DNA from: Myxococcales bacterium
GTDB taxonomy: Bacteria; Myxococcota_A; Polyangia; Polyangiales; GCA-016699535
Direction: 5' to 3'
Length of the DNA: 64,000 nt
NCBI GenBank assembly: GCA_020633325.1
Contig: JACKDX010000001.1
Coordinates: forward strand, 1,364,001-1,428,000
Part shown: positions 24,082 to 32,526 of the stretch, in pieces
How the letters are laid out: the number at the start of each line of letters is the position of its first letter
How positions within the stretch are numbered: the first letter of the stretch is position 1
Program-made: the position numbers and the translations under genes
Notes under the pieces: generated by a model
What the model was told of the DNA's origin: nothing
Database searches by the model: none
The model's input: only the letters and a program-made list of their open reading frames with translations

Positions 24082-26631
24082 TCACATTTGCGTTAGCAGG
24101 AGTTTCTTGAGTTCCGCGCCGGTGAGCGATTCAGGATTGTTCATGAGCGCCTCCGGTGTGCCAGTTCCCACCACACGTCCCCCGTCGGGGCCTGCCCCTG
24201 GTCCTAGATCAATGACGTAGTCTGCCTGTGCGATGATGTCTAGCTGATGCTCAATGGCAAGGACGCTGTGCCCCTGGTTGACCAACCCATTCAATGCGGC
24301 GAGCAACATTTCAACATCACTCATGTGTAAGCCCGATGCCGGCTCATCGAGTACGTATATAGTGGCGCCCTTAGTGGGCCGGGCAAGCTCAGTGGCGAGT
24401 TTGATACGTTGAGCTTCGCCTCCCGACAATGTCGGAGCGGGCTGTCCGAGCCTGAGATAGCCCAGTCCCAGCGCTTGCATGGCCCCACAGATCCGTTCGG
24501 CTTTGGTGATCGCGCGAAGAAACCCTCGCGCCTCGGAGACGGAGCAATCGAGCAACTCCGCAACACTTAGCCCCTTGTAGCGAATCTTAAGTGTTTCTGC
24601 GCCAAATCGACGGCCGCCGCATTGTGCACACGGTACCTCGATTCCGGGCAACAATCCCATGTCCATCTGGACGCGGCCCGCGCCCTGGCATTCTTCACAT
24701 CGGCCCCCTTTGATATTGAAACTAAACCGCGATGCTTTGTATCCCCGGGCCCGCGCCTCGGGCAACGTGGCGTAAAGGGAGCGTATGATGTCCCAAAGAC
24801 CTGTGTAGGTGGCAGGGTTCGATCGGGCATTGCGCCCGATTGCTTGCTGGTCCACCGAAATAACTTTATCGACGTGTGTCATCCCCGTGACAGTTGCAGT
24901 GTTCGAGGAAGCTTCTCGTTTCAGAGCTTGTCCGGTAAGGGCAGGAAGCAGCACATCACGAACTAACACGGTTTTTCCGCTTCCGCTGATCCCGGTAATG
25001 CACACAAGATTCCCAAGTGGGATATCCACGTTCACATTATGCAGGTTGTGCGCTGAGCCCCCCGTGATGGTTAGGTGCTGTTTGCCTACGGGGCGACGGG
25101 TGCTCGGCCGATTGAGTTTTCGCCGGCCACTTAGATATTGTCCCGTGATAGATCGTAAATCGGACGCGATTTGCTCGGGCGGCCCCTGGCTCAGCACTTC
25201 TCCGCCGTAGATGCCAGCGCCTGGCCCCACATCCATTATATAGTCTGCCTGCCTGATGATCGAGAGATCATGTTCCACGATCAGGACGCTATTCCCTTGC
25301 GAGCGAAGTTTGCCAAGCACATCCATCATTTTTGGAAAATCTGCTCGGTGAAGACCGTGCGTTGGCTCATCGACGATGCACAGCACACCACTCATTGCGG
25401 TATCCCACTGTCCAACAAGTGAGACTCTGCCCGCTTCCCCTGCAGACAGCGCGGATATTGCACGCGCGAGATCGAGATAGCCAAGGCCGACATGCGACAT
25501 AAATTCGAGTCGCTGCTTTAGAGGACCAAGCACTGCGCGGCGAAGGTTGTCGCCTACCGACCCCTCATGAAGCTCAGAAAGCCATCTCAGCAGCGCCTCG
25601 ATCGACATCGCGCGCAGCTCTGAAAATCGATATGCGCCAAGCCATACGGATCGTGCAGCAGCCGAGAGTCGGGTCCCCTGACAAGATGCGCAGGCGACCG
25701 CCTGTAAAGGGTCTTCCGATGCCATGTGGCCCACACCGTGGCAATCGGGGCAGGCGCCCAGACGATGTGTAAACGAGAGCAATTCCACAGATAATGGCGG
25801 CAACTCAAGATTGCACGCGAGGCACAACCACTCTCGCGATGCTTCCTCAACTTTTTCATTGTCATACCGAATGCGGACACGATCCGCTAAGGTGAAGGCG
25901 AGTTCGAGAGCTTCTACGATTCTATCTCTCACATTGGGGCCGACCGTCAACCGGTCGATATGTACCTCGACATCGTTCGCCTTACGTGGGATCGCGAGCG
26001 AATCGCTATCGAGATAAAAGGGCTGCCCATCAATGCTCACGCGCACAAATCCGCGCAGACGAAGGGTGCTGAGCGCTGCATCCAAGTGCTGGGTCTCGTT
26101 CCGGCCAAGTGGAGCAAGCACCGTGAACCGCATCCCCGGTGGATGAGAGAGTATCCGTTCGCTGAGAGCTTGTATGCCCAAAGGCCTCACGGGAGCCTCG
26201 CATCGAGGGCAGTGGAGGGTGCCTGACCGTGTGACCAGTACACGGAGGTAATTCTCAAGCCGCGTCACGCTCCCCAAGGTGGCAAGCGAATGCCGCGTGA
26301 CATGTGATGGCCTGAGGGCCACCGTCGGGGGGAGCCCTTCGATCAGATCGACTTGCGGACGCGGTATATGGGCGAGAAGCTCTTGCGACTCGAAACTCAA
26401 CATGTCTAGGTATCGGCGCTGCCCTTCTGCGTAGATGGTATCGAGTGCAAGGGAGGACTTGCCCGAGCCGCTTGGACCCGTAACTACCACGAGTGCGTGG
26501 TGGGGAAATCGGACCGATACGTTTTTGAGGTTGTGTTCCCGGGCACCCTGCACCGAAACGTACAAGGCGCCGTCCATGGTATGATGTGGGTGAGCTGACG
26601 GCGTTTTAGCAATAGAATCTGGGGGCATCAT
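24082..26631 (-). CDS. UvrA paralogue (excinuclease subunit A-like ABC ATPase) with degraded first signature
   Basis: 849 residues, about 90 fewer than canonical UvrA. Two ABC ATPase halves: Walker A GPSGSGKS near residue 51 and GISGSGKT near 547. The zinc-binding cysteines are kept (CPRC near 142, CLAC/CPDC/CASC in the first insertion, CEEC/CAQC in the second). The second signature is normal (LSGGEAQRIKLATELA, YVLDEPASGLH), but the first reads LSAGEAGRVSLVGQ and CIVDEPTHGLH, against LSGGEAQRI in canonical proteins. It could be a UvrA2-type drug/DNA-damage protein or a repurposed ATPase. It overlaps pdxA by ATGA and ends the minus-strand trio. Confidence 0.88.
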   Translation of the reverse strand: MMPPDSIAKTPSAHPHHTMDGALYVSVQGAREHNLKNVSVRFPHHALVVVTGPSGSGKSSLALDTIYAEGQRRYLDMLSFESQELLAHIPRPQVDLIEGLPPTVALRPSHVTRHSLATLGSVTRLENYLRVLVTRSGTLHCPRCEAPVRPLGIQALSERILSHPPGMRFTVLAPLGRNETQHLDAALSTLRLRGFVRVSIDGQPFYLDSDSLAIPRKANDVEVHIDRLTVGPNVRDRIVEALELAFTLADRVRIRYDNEKVEEASREWLCLACNLELPPLSVELLSFTHRLGACPDCHGVGHMASEDPLQAVACASCQGTRLSAAARSVWLGAYRFSELRAMSIEALLRWLSELHEGSVGDNLRRAVLGPLKQRLEFMSHVGLGYLDLARAISALSAGEAGRVSLVGQWDTAMSGVLCIVDEPTHGLHRADFPKMMDVLGKLRSQGNSVLIVEHDLSIIRQADYIMDVGPGAGIYGGEVLSQGPPEQIASDLRSITGQYLSGRRKLNRPSTRRPVGKQHLTITGGSAHNLHNVNVDIPLGNLVCITGISGSGKTVLVRDVLLPALTGQALKREASSNTATVTGMTHVDKVISVDQQAIGRNARSNPATYTGLWDIIRSLYATLPEARARGYKASRFSFNIKGGRCEECQGAGRVQMDMGLLPGIEVPCAQCGGRRFGAETLKIRYKGLSVAELLDCSVSEARGFLRAITKAERICGAMQALGLGYLRLGQPAPTLSGGEAQRIKLATELARPTKGATIYVLDEPASGLHMSDVEMLLAALNGLVNQGHSVLAIEHQLDIIAQADYVIDLGPGAGPDGGRVVGTGTPEALMNNPESLTGAELKKLLLTQM

Positions 26632-27647
26632 CGCGTGAGATCTAGGGCAATGCGCATCGCCGATTCCATGGCCGTTGCGTCCGCGATATTGGATTTAGCA
26701 GCGTCATACGCCACGCCGTGATCCACGCTTGTGCGAACAAACGGAAGACCCCAGGTCACATTCACTGCGCGCGTCCAGTCAATGAGTTTTGAAGCAATCG
26801 TGGCTTGGTCGTGATACATCGCCACCACGCTCGAATAGATGCCTTCGGCAGCACAACGAAACGCGGTCTCAGCGCCGAGAGGGCCCACGAGCCTGAGTTT
26901 CCCGTGCCGGAATACCGCATGTTTTTCGGCTTCACGCATACCGGGCACGATAACCTGCTGCTCCTCGTTGCCAAACAGGCCGTTCTCTCCCGCATGCGGA
27001 TTGAGCCCGCAGACGACCATCGAGGCTGCAGAGCCGCTCCTGATGGGTGTGAGGCGGGCGGTCGCCTCCGCTGTATGCAAAATGGTGCGACAGATGCGTG
27101 ACGGGGTGAGAGCGCTAGAGACGGTCTGGAGTTGCAGATGGGTGGTCACCAAGCCTACCTTCAAGCGCGGGCCAATAAACAACATGCTCACCGCGTCATC
27201 TGCCACGCCCGCAGCGTTGGCGAGGAATTCCGTATGCCCTTGAAATCTGTGGCCTGTCATGCTGACTGCGGACTTGCTCATGGGTGCCGTGACCAACGCG
27301 CGGACGCGTTTATCCAGCACCGCAGAGGTCGCGCTGCTGAGGAACTCGAGCTGCGCCCTGCCGCTCTGCTCATTGGGCGCATGTGAGGCGATCGCGGAGC
27401 TTGCCACTCGGCACACGTCGGCAAGCGAAACACCGCGACTTGTCATTCGTGTATCCCCGATTTTGCTTATGATGGGCAAGGGCCCGATACCCCGGATGCG
27501 TGCCAGGTCATTGAGCTGCTGGGCGTCTCCGAACAGTATAGAGGAACAGTCTGCGGCCAGTGCTAACGCCGCGCGCAGTGCGATGTCAGGGCCGACGCCT
27601 GCGGGATCTCCGCAACTGATGGCAAGTGGAAGTGATGAGGTGCTCAT
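26628..27647 (-). CDS. pdxA: 4-hydroxythreonine-4-phosphate dehydrogenase
   Basis: 339 residues, the normal length. The PdxA pattern is clear: SCGDPAGVGPDIALRA at the N-terminus, the substrate loop TGHRFQGHTEFLAN with conserved His, VGLVTTHLQLQTVSSAL, the CGLNPHAGENGLFG motif and AMYHDQATIASKLID with the metal-ligand His-Asp. It oxidises 4-phosphohydroxy-L-threonine in the DXP-dependent route to pyridoxal phosphate. The usual HDQGLxP is HDQATIA here, a small departure near the metal site. ATGA overlaps join it to the response regulator upstream and the UvrA-like gene downstream. Confidence 0.94.
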   Translation of the reverse strand: MSTSSLPLAISCGDPAGVGPDIALRAALALAADCSSILFGDAQQLNDLARIRGIGPLPIISKIGDTRMTSRGVSLADVCRVASSAIASHAPNEQSGRAQLEFLSSATSAVLDKRVRALVTAPMSKSAVSMTGHRFQGHTEFLANAAGVADDAVSMLFIGPRLKVGLVTTHLQLQTVSSALTPSRICRTILHTAEATARLTPIRSGSAASMVVCGLNPHAGENGLFGNEEQQVIVPGMREAEKHAVFRHGKLRLVGPLGAETAFRCAAEGIYSSVVAMYHDQATIASKLIDWTRAVNVTWGLPFVRTSVDHGVAYDAAKSNIADATAMESAMRIALDLTR

Positions 27648-28327
27648 GGGGAAGGTGCCTTAATCTTATAGCCCACGCCCCGCACGGTTTCGATATGCTC
27701 GGCCGAATCTCCAAGCTTCACGCGCAACCGCCGGACGTGAATGTCCACCGTGCGACTGCCGCCATAGTAATCGACGCCCCAGACACGCTTGAGTAGCTGC
27801 TCGCGGCTAAAGACGCGGCCTCGGTGCTCACACAAATGCCGAAGCAGGGCGAACTCTTGCTGTGTCAGAGGCACAAGGCGCCCTCTCACGGAAAGTTCGT
27901 GTCCCGCCAAATCAAGCGTCAACATGCCTACCTTTAGAATCTCTTGGCCTGAAAATTCGCTTCGCCTCCACTCAAGTAATCGGATGCGCATGTAAAGCTC
28001 AGCCGGAACATAGGGGACCAAGACGATGTCATCTAAGCCATCATGTGCCTGAACACGCTGAATCGCATTGACCGTAATCGCCATCAGTATCGGAACGTTC
28101 CCAAGGGAGGGGACCGCGCGCAGCCGGCCCATGGCCGCACGTCCCGCGTCCACATCATCGAGAGCCTCAATCAATACAGCAGCAGGTGGCTGCTGCGCTT
28201 GCTCTAGCACATCAGCGCTATCCCACAGGTCGGCCGTCCTGACGGTGCAGCCCAATTGCCTGAGAATCCAAGCCCCACTTTCGGCACGCTCGAGGGATCG
28301 CTTACTTCCGACGACTAACACCCACAT
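27644..28327 (-). CDS. OmpR/PhoB-family regulator with atypical (non-phosphorylatable) receiver
   Basis: 227 residues. The receiver-like half (1-115) has lost the key residues: after the first strand the acidic pair is GSKRS, the phospho-aspartate position reads VLIEALD with Glu, and the lysine of the last strand is VPYVP with no Lys. The C-terminal half is a standard OmpR winged helix: LVPLTQQEFALLRHLCEHRGRV, SREQLLKRVWG, RTVDIHVRRLRVKLGD and IETVRGVGYKI. It should bind DNA without His-Asp phosphorelay control, or with control by another signal. No histidine kinase gene is adjacent. First gene of the regulator-pdxA-uvrA-like operon. Confidence 0.92.
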   Translation of the reverse strand: MWVLVVGSKRSLERAESGAWILRQLGCTVRTADLWDSADVLEQAQQPPAAVLIEALDDVDAGRAAMGRLRAVPSLGNVPILMAITVNAIQRVQAHDGLDDIVLVPYVPAELYMRIRLLEWRRSEFSGQEILKVGMLTLDLAGHELSVRGRLVPLTQQEFALLRHLCEHRGRVFSREQLLKRVWGVDYYGGSRTVDIHVRRLRVKLGDSAEHIETVRGVGYKIKAPSP

Positions 28328-28371
28328 TAGACTGATATGTACTCTTATTACGCTCTTTTGTCGGAGAATTC

Positions 28372-28401
28372 TTGACTCTCTTTGAAGAGCTTCCCTAGAC
28401 T
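28372..28401 (+). promoter_or_regulatory. Sigma70-type promoter of the 52-residue membrane protein gene
   Basis: TTGACT (28372-28377), 18-base spacer, TAGACT (28396-28401), 44 bases before the ATG at 28446. It is one of the better matches in the window. Confidence 0.6.
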
Positions 28402-28445
28402 AGCCCCACGGTAGTGTTACATGGTTTCATCAAGGAGGCGATGTC

Positions 28446-28604
28446 ATGTCATTCTGGTCTGATGCAAGTGCGGTGACCAAAGGTGCGATTGTGATTGCGG
28501 TGCTCGCTATGTTGTATTTGGGCGTGGCGTATTTCGCCGGCTTGACGCCATATACAAAATCCGAGGCGGCAACAGAGACACGTGGCCTGCAGGGGGCCCC
28601 GTAG
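28446..28604 (+). CDS. Small single-span membrane protein, 52 residues
   Basis: Too short for a usual gene list, but well supported. A strong AAGGAGG (28432-28438) precedes the ATG by seven bases, the promoter at 28372 lies upstream, and a terminator follows the stop by 15 bases. The protein starts MSFWSDASAVTKGAI, has one hydrophobic helix (about residues 14-33, AIVIAVLAMLYLGVAYFAGL) and a short polar tail with TPYTKSEAATE. It resembles small subunits of oxidase or transport complexes (CcoQ/YbgT-like in size) but no motif decides this. It lies between the response-regulator operon and the ATP-grasp gene. Confidence 0.78.
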   Translation: MSFWSDASAVTKGAIVIAVLAMLYLGVAYFAGLTPYTKSEAATETRGLQGAP

Positions 28605-28619
28605 TTCCGTGATGCATAA

Positions 28620-28656
28620 GCCATCCTCGTTCTTTCGGCGAGGGTGGCATTTTTTA
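28620..28656 (+). terminator. Intrinsic terminator of the small membrane protein gene
   Basis: GCCATCCTCG (28620-28629) pairs with CGAGGGTGGC (28639-28648), ten pairs with one T-G wobble and a nine-base loop, followed by ATTTTTTA. The T-run covers the stop of the minus-strand ATP-grasp gene. Confidence 0.88.
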
Positions 28657-30024
28657 TCCGTCAGCGGGGCGTGACGCCTCGAGAAGCGCGCGATCGTACG
28701 TATCCGATACGGTCACACACGCTTCGCGTATTTCCACCGTTCCATCGAGGAGGATTGCTAGGGGATTGATTTCCACCGAGGCGATTTCCGTTCGGTGCTC
28801 GTCGATGAGGTTCCCTATCCGGTGCGTGACCTCGTACAGATGATCCAGATCGACCGATGATGAGCGCTGCTCGGATGCGAGCAGCGTACGCCCGAGCAGT
28901 CGCTGTAGCATGCGATCAAATCTCAACCGACTTAGGGGCACGTACGACATGGTCAAGTCGCCAGCCGCCATGCCGTGAGGATCGGCAAAACCGATTTGCA
29001 GCAGGACGAGCCTCGCCGATGTGGGCGTCATGCGCACACGTAACAGCGCGCGTTCTGTACGGGTAGCGCTTACGGTCACGCCGAGAAGGCGTGCATGCGG
29101 GGCGCGTTCCTTGGCGAGATCCATCACATGCTGAAATAGGTGCCGAGCGCGGGCGCCATTATCCACAGCCTCTACGACCAAATCAGGATGATCCCATGCC
29201 CGCAGGTCGGGCGATGCCAGAGCGATTCTAACTGGAAAACCCATCCTTGTCGCCTCGGACGCGGTGCGGGACGCGCTAGAGCAAAGTTCCTCTTCCGGGC
29301 ACGGTACCCCGTATGGCTTGAGGACGGCCTTACTCGCGGGATCGGACAACGCCCGCCGAGGGCCGAAGAGCACGCGCTCGACCGCATGATGGTCGACCTC
29401 CTGGGCAACCTCAAAGCCGGCGCCGAGATGCGGAGGATCGAAAGGGTCGGCGGCATGGATCGCGGCGATGGCGTCTGACACCGCGCGTCGGCGCCCGATT
29501 GGAATCCACGGGCCGTCTTGCGAGTGGCGCAGCGACACCTCAAAATTAGAATGCGACCCCAGCTCTATCCCTGGGGAATCTGCAGACGAGAGCACCGTTC
29601 GCAGGCGCGCGCGGTCAAGAGGCCCGAGCAGCCGCCCGGCAGCCTTCCAGGGGCGTGTGTTGCCTCCGAATAAGAGTGCGGTCGCGGATATCAAGACGTC
29701 GATATCATCTACGGCGGTCAAGCCTAGATCGGATCCAAGCTCTCTAAGCGCCTGGGCCCCATGGCTTTGCTCCAAAATACCCAGTACTGTTCGCTGCTTT
29801 TCTCGGTGTGCAGTCGCAGCGAGCTCGACCAACGTTGCTACTTCCGGCGACGTCTCTGAAGCGAGCACCGCGCTACCCCCTTGGGCCAGGATATTCAAAC
29901 CTTCGCGCCATGGCTCAGGATTCACATCAACGCTCAGCTCAATGCCGCGGTCAGCGCCCAGCGCATGAATCTCTGCAGCAAGCTCGGTACTGGAACAGAC
30001 CAAGTGCCAAGGGGATATTGCCAT
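28654..30024 (-). CDS. ATP-grasp/acyl-CoA synthetase (NDP-forming)-like protein with degraded active site
   Basis: 456 residues, soluble. Residues about 1-205 look like a Rossmann/flavodoxin-type CoA-ligase domain. From about 225 the sequence follows ATP-grasp_5 of acyl-CoA synthetase beta subunits: SKAVLKPYGVPCPEEELCSS, a GFPVRIALASPDL strand and IASVEINPLAILLDG near the C-terminus. In active enzymes the strand reads GYPVVLKV with an ATP-contacting lysine, and the following loop is DVGGV; here the Lys is replaced and the loop reads DLVVE, so ATP binding is doubtful. It may be a regulatory relative. The 175 bases upstream contain the divergent promoter region of the sensor gene. Confidence 0.72.
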   Translation of the reverse strand: MAISPWHLVCSSTELAAEIHALGADRGIELSVDVNPEPWREGLNILAQGGSAVLASETSPEVATLVELAATAHREKQRTVLGILEQSHGAQALRELGSDLGLTAVDDIDVLISATALLFGGNTRPWKAAGRLLGPLDRARLRTVLSSADSPGIELGSHSNFEVSLRHSQDGPWIPIGRRRAVSDAIAAIHAADPFDPPHLGAGFEVAQEVDHHAVERVLFGPRRALSDPASKAVLKPYGVPCPEEELCSSASRTASEATRMGFPVRIALASPDLRAWDHPDLVVEAVDNGARARHLFQHVMDLAKERAPHARLLGVTVSATRTERALLRVRMTPTSARLVLLQIGFADPHGMAAGDLTMSYVPLSRLRFDRMLQRLLGRTLLASEQRSSSVDLDHLYEVTHRIGNLIDEHRTEIASVEINPLAILLDGTVEIREACVTVSDTYDRALLEASRPADG

Positions 30025-30160
30025 GCTGTGCCGATTCTAAGCTCCCCTACGGCGGCGGCAATAAATGGGCCATTGCGCTTGGCAGTCATCTTGGACGAAA
30101 CATGTCGCGGTCGCGCCTTTTTCGCGTAATTTTCAAGAAAAGCACCACGTTATCAAGTGC

Positions 30161-30190
30161 TTGACCCTCAATTACGTGGGATGATAGAAA
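30161..30190 (+). promoter_or_regulatory. Possible promoter of the HAMP sensor gene
   Basis: TTGACC (30161-30166), 18-base spacer, TAGAAA (30185-30190). The start codon at 30200 is only nine bases past the -10, and no ribosome-binding site precedes it, so the message would be nearly leaderless. Confidence 0.4.
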
Positions 30191-30199
30191 TCGTTACCC

Positions 30200-31696
30200 A
30201 TGCGCATCAAGATTATCGCCGGCAACCTTGCCGCCATAGTGATTTTCGGCTTGGCCTCGTATTGGCTGGTCCGTTCCGAGTTTGAAAGACGCCTTCTTGC
30301 GGACATCGAAGGCAGGATGGGCCAGGACCAATCGCAGCTCGAGCGCTCGTGGAGGCTTTCCGGGATCGAGTTTACGAACGCGGTGCGAGAGCAAGCCGAT
30401 ACCTCGCGCTTGCACAGTGTGTTCTCGGCGCTGGATGAAACGGCGCGTCGCACCCGGGCTTATGAGGCCGCGGACGCAGTAGCGAGCTGGTTTCAAGATC
30501 CGGCTCGAGGGATGCCAAGCAGCCCCGAAATCGTTGTTATCACTGACGAAACAGGCCGCGTGATTGCGCGCAACGCCGATCGCAATCAGATGTATGGCAT
30601 GCAGCTCGATGAGGAGATTCAGGCGTTGCGGCTGGCGTTGCGGCATGCCACGCCCGGCGCAGATGTCTGGAAGCGACACCGCACAGGCGACCTGCTTCGG
30701 ACCGCGGTTGCCCCCGTCTTAATGCGCGGCGACAAGAGAGTGTTAGGCGCGCTTGTCGTCAGTTACGACGTCTCGGATGGTGTGGCATCTTCAGAAGCCA
30801 AATTGATAGGACGCGATGTCGCGTTTATCGCGGAGGACAGAGCCTATAGCTCTTCGTTGCCGCCCCGAGCTTTTGCCGATCTTAAGTCGTACCTGTTCGA
30901 AGGCGGGGCCAAGGACAAGACGGCGGCGATTTTTCAGGGCAAAACCCGTACCGCGACCGCCTGGCGAACGGAACTTGGCCCTAGCGACTACCAAGGTGTC
31001 ATTACGCCGCCCCTCGCCTTTACGGATTCCGCACCTCTTGCTGCAGTCGTCTTGGGGAACCGAAGCGAAGCCGTCGAGAAGGCCTCGCCTGCCAATATTA
31101 TTCTAATTTTGATGGTCTTTTTCGCGCTCGTGGTCATTGGCTACGGCATGGCGATGGGCTCTTTGCTTCTGCGTCCAGTAGAACAAATTGAAGAAGGGGT
31201 TCTAGCGATTATCAACGGGGATAAAGATCTGCGCCTAGACATTGCAAGCCCTGAGTTCGGTGGACTGGCCTACCGCATTAATCAGCTATTAAACGTGTTT
31301 GCAGGTGTGCCCGAGAGCACGGAAAGTCACAGCGGTACCTCATGTCCTCCCGAGCCTGGCGCTTGGAGGGACGTGGCTTTTACGGATACTGCCAGTCGCG
31401 GTTCTGCAAGCGTGGCAGAGACGCCGACCGAAGCTATCGATATATCCGACCCCGCGTTCGCAGCGCGGCTCGCCGCTGAGGATGAGGATCAATACTATAG
31501 CCGAGTGTACAAGGAGTATGTTCGCGCCAAGCGCGCCACCGGGGAAGATGTATCGCAGATACCCAAAGATCGCTTCGTTCAGCGTCTTGTAGCCAACGAG
31601 GCGGCACTGGTCAAACAACAGGGCTGCCGGCTTGTGCGCTTCGTCGTCCAGCGGCAAGGAGATCAAGTCCATCTTCAGCCTGTCTTTATTCGCTAG
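30200..31696 (+). CDS. Membrane-bound periplasmic sensor with HAMP and MXAN_5187-type C-terminal domain
   Basis: 498 residues. An N-terminal helix (about 5-25) is followed by a periplasmic PAS/Cache-like sensor of about 270 residues (IVVITDETGRVIARNADRNQ, RTAVAPVLMRGDKRVLGALVVSYD). A second helix (about 299-321) leads to a HAMP domain (LLRPVEQIEEGVLAIINGDK, to about 375). The cytosolic end lacks any kinase, cyclase or methyl-accepting domain; residues about 420-498 form a compact module (YYSRVYKEYVRAKRATGEDV, RFVQRLVANEAALVKQQGCR) that I recall from the M. xanthus MXAN_5187 family. The HEAT-repeat gene follows by 56 bases. Ligand and output unknown. Confidence 0.85.
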   Translation: MRIKIIAGNLAAIVIFGLASYWLVRSEFERRLLADIEGRMGQDQSQLERSWRLSGIEFTNAVREQADTSRLHSVFSALDETARRTRAYEAADAVASWFQDPARGMPSSPEIVVITDETGRVIARNADRNQMYGMQLDEEIQALRLALRHATPGADVWKRHRTGDLLRTAVAPVLMRGDKRVLGALVVSYDVSDGVASSEAKLIGRDVAFIAEDRAYSSSLPPRAFADLKSYLFEGGAKDKTAAIFQGKTRTATAWRTELGPSDYQGVITPPLAFTDSAPLAAVVLGNRSEAVEKASPANIILILMVFFALVVIGYGMAMGSLLLRPVEQIEEGVLAIINGDKDLRLDIASPEFGGLAYRINQLLNVFAGVPESTESHSGTSCPPEPGAWRDVAFTDTASRGSASVAETPTEAIDISDPAFAARLAAEDEDQYYSRVYKEYVRAKRATGEDVSQIPKDRFVQRLVANEAALVKQQGCRLVRFVVQRQGDQVHLQPVFIR

Positions 31697-31752
31697 CCGT
31701 TAGTGGTTGATAATCGCTACAGCGGGCAGTACGATCTCAGGCGTTGGTACTT

Positions 31753-32466
31753 ATGAGCTTGTGGAATATCTTCGCCAAAGACACCCATGGGGCGCTTAAG
31801 AAATACGCCTCCCGTGTCGCCAACAAGCGTGCCCAGGCCCCCGATCGCTGGGAGGCGATCAAAGTTTTGGCTGAGATGAAAAACGAAGAGGCCGTCGCCG
31901 CACTATTGGTGCGTTTTACCTACACAACCGATCCAAGCATTACCGATCAAGAAGAAAAGGACGCGGTCTTCGACGCCGTTCTAGATGCCAAGGAGGTTTC
32001 AGTCGCACCGGTGAAGCGCTTTTTGGCACGCGCGGAGTCACTGGGCTGGCCATTGAAGCTACTTGAGGCTCTCCTTAACGAACAGGAGGTCTTGTCGGAA
32101 TTACTCGCGGTGCTCGAGAAGATGGATACGGAATACGAACGCGATCCACAGCGCAAAATCCAAATCTTGGTCGTGCTAGAGGAACGTAGCGACCCCCGCA
32201 TCGGCGAAGTCGTCGAGCGTTTTGTAGAGGACGTGAATGAGACTGCACGCTTTCACGCCGTGGGCGTGCTGTTGGCCCAGAGCGATTCGGAGCGCTTTCA
32301 GGAGCGCCTGATGAATCTCCTCGGCCACGAGGAAAGCCTGCGCGTTCGCGCTCGAATTCTTGATGGGTTTGCGCATAAAGGTTGGTCGGTCAAGCCCTTA
32401 GGCAAAGCCCTCAACCTACCTGTGGGCTATCGCCTCAATCCCCATGGCGTGCCGCAAAAGGCATAA
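31753..32466 (+). CDS. HEAT-repeat protein
   Basis: 237 residues from the ATG at 31753; an upstream TTG at 31744 is possible. Entirely helical with HEAT-like pairs, such as RWEAIKVLAEMKNEEAVAAL, AVFDAVLDAKEVSVAPVKRF, RKIQILVVLEERSDPRIGEV and ARFHAVGVLLAQSDSERFQE. Soluble with no signal peptide. It follows the HAMP sensor gene and is probably its co-transcribed partner, as a second HEAT protein is paired with a second HAMP protein at 35.8-37.3 kb. The repeats suggest a protein-binding scaffold; there is no catalytic motif. Confidence 0.87.
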   Translation: MSLWNIFAKDTHGALKKYASRVANKRAQAPDRWEAIKVLAEMKNEEAVAALLVRFTYTTDPSITDQEEKDAVFDAVLDAKEVSVAPVKRFLARAESLGWPLKLLEALLNEQEVLSELLAVLEKMDTEYERDPQRKIQILVVLEERSDPRIGEVVERFVEDVNETARFHAVGVLLAQSDSERFQERLMNLLGHEESLRVRARILDGFAHKGWSVKPLGKALNLPVGYRLNPHGVPQKA

Positions 32467-32526
32467 TTAGAATCAAGACCGCTCGCCATAAGGGCGGCCA
32501 CCGAGTTGCCGTAAGGAGCCGCCAAT

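Noticed and set aside
32467..32526. GGCGG/CCGCC inverted repeat between convergent genes
   Set aside because: Stem too short and loop too long to support a terminator.
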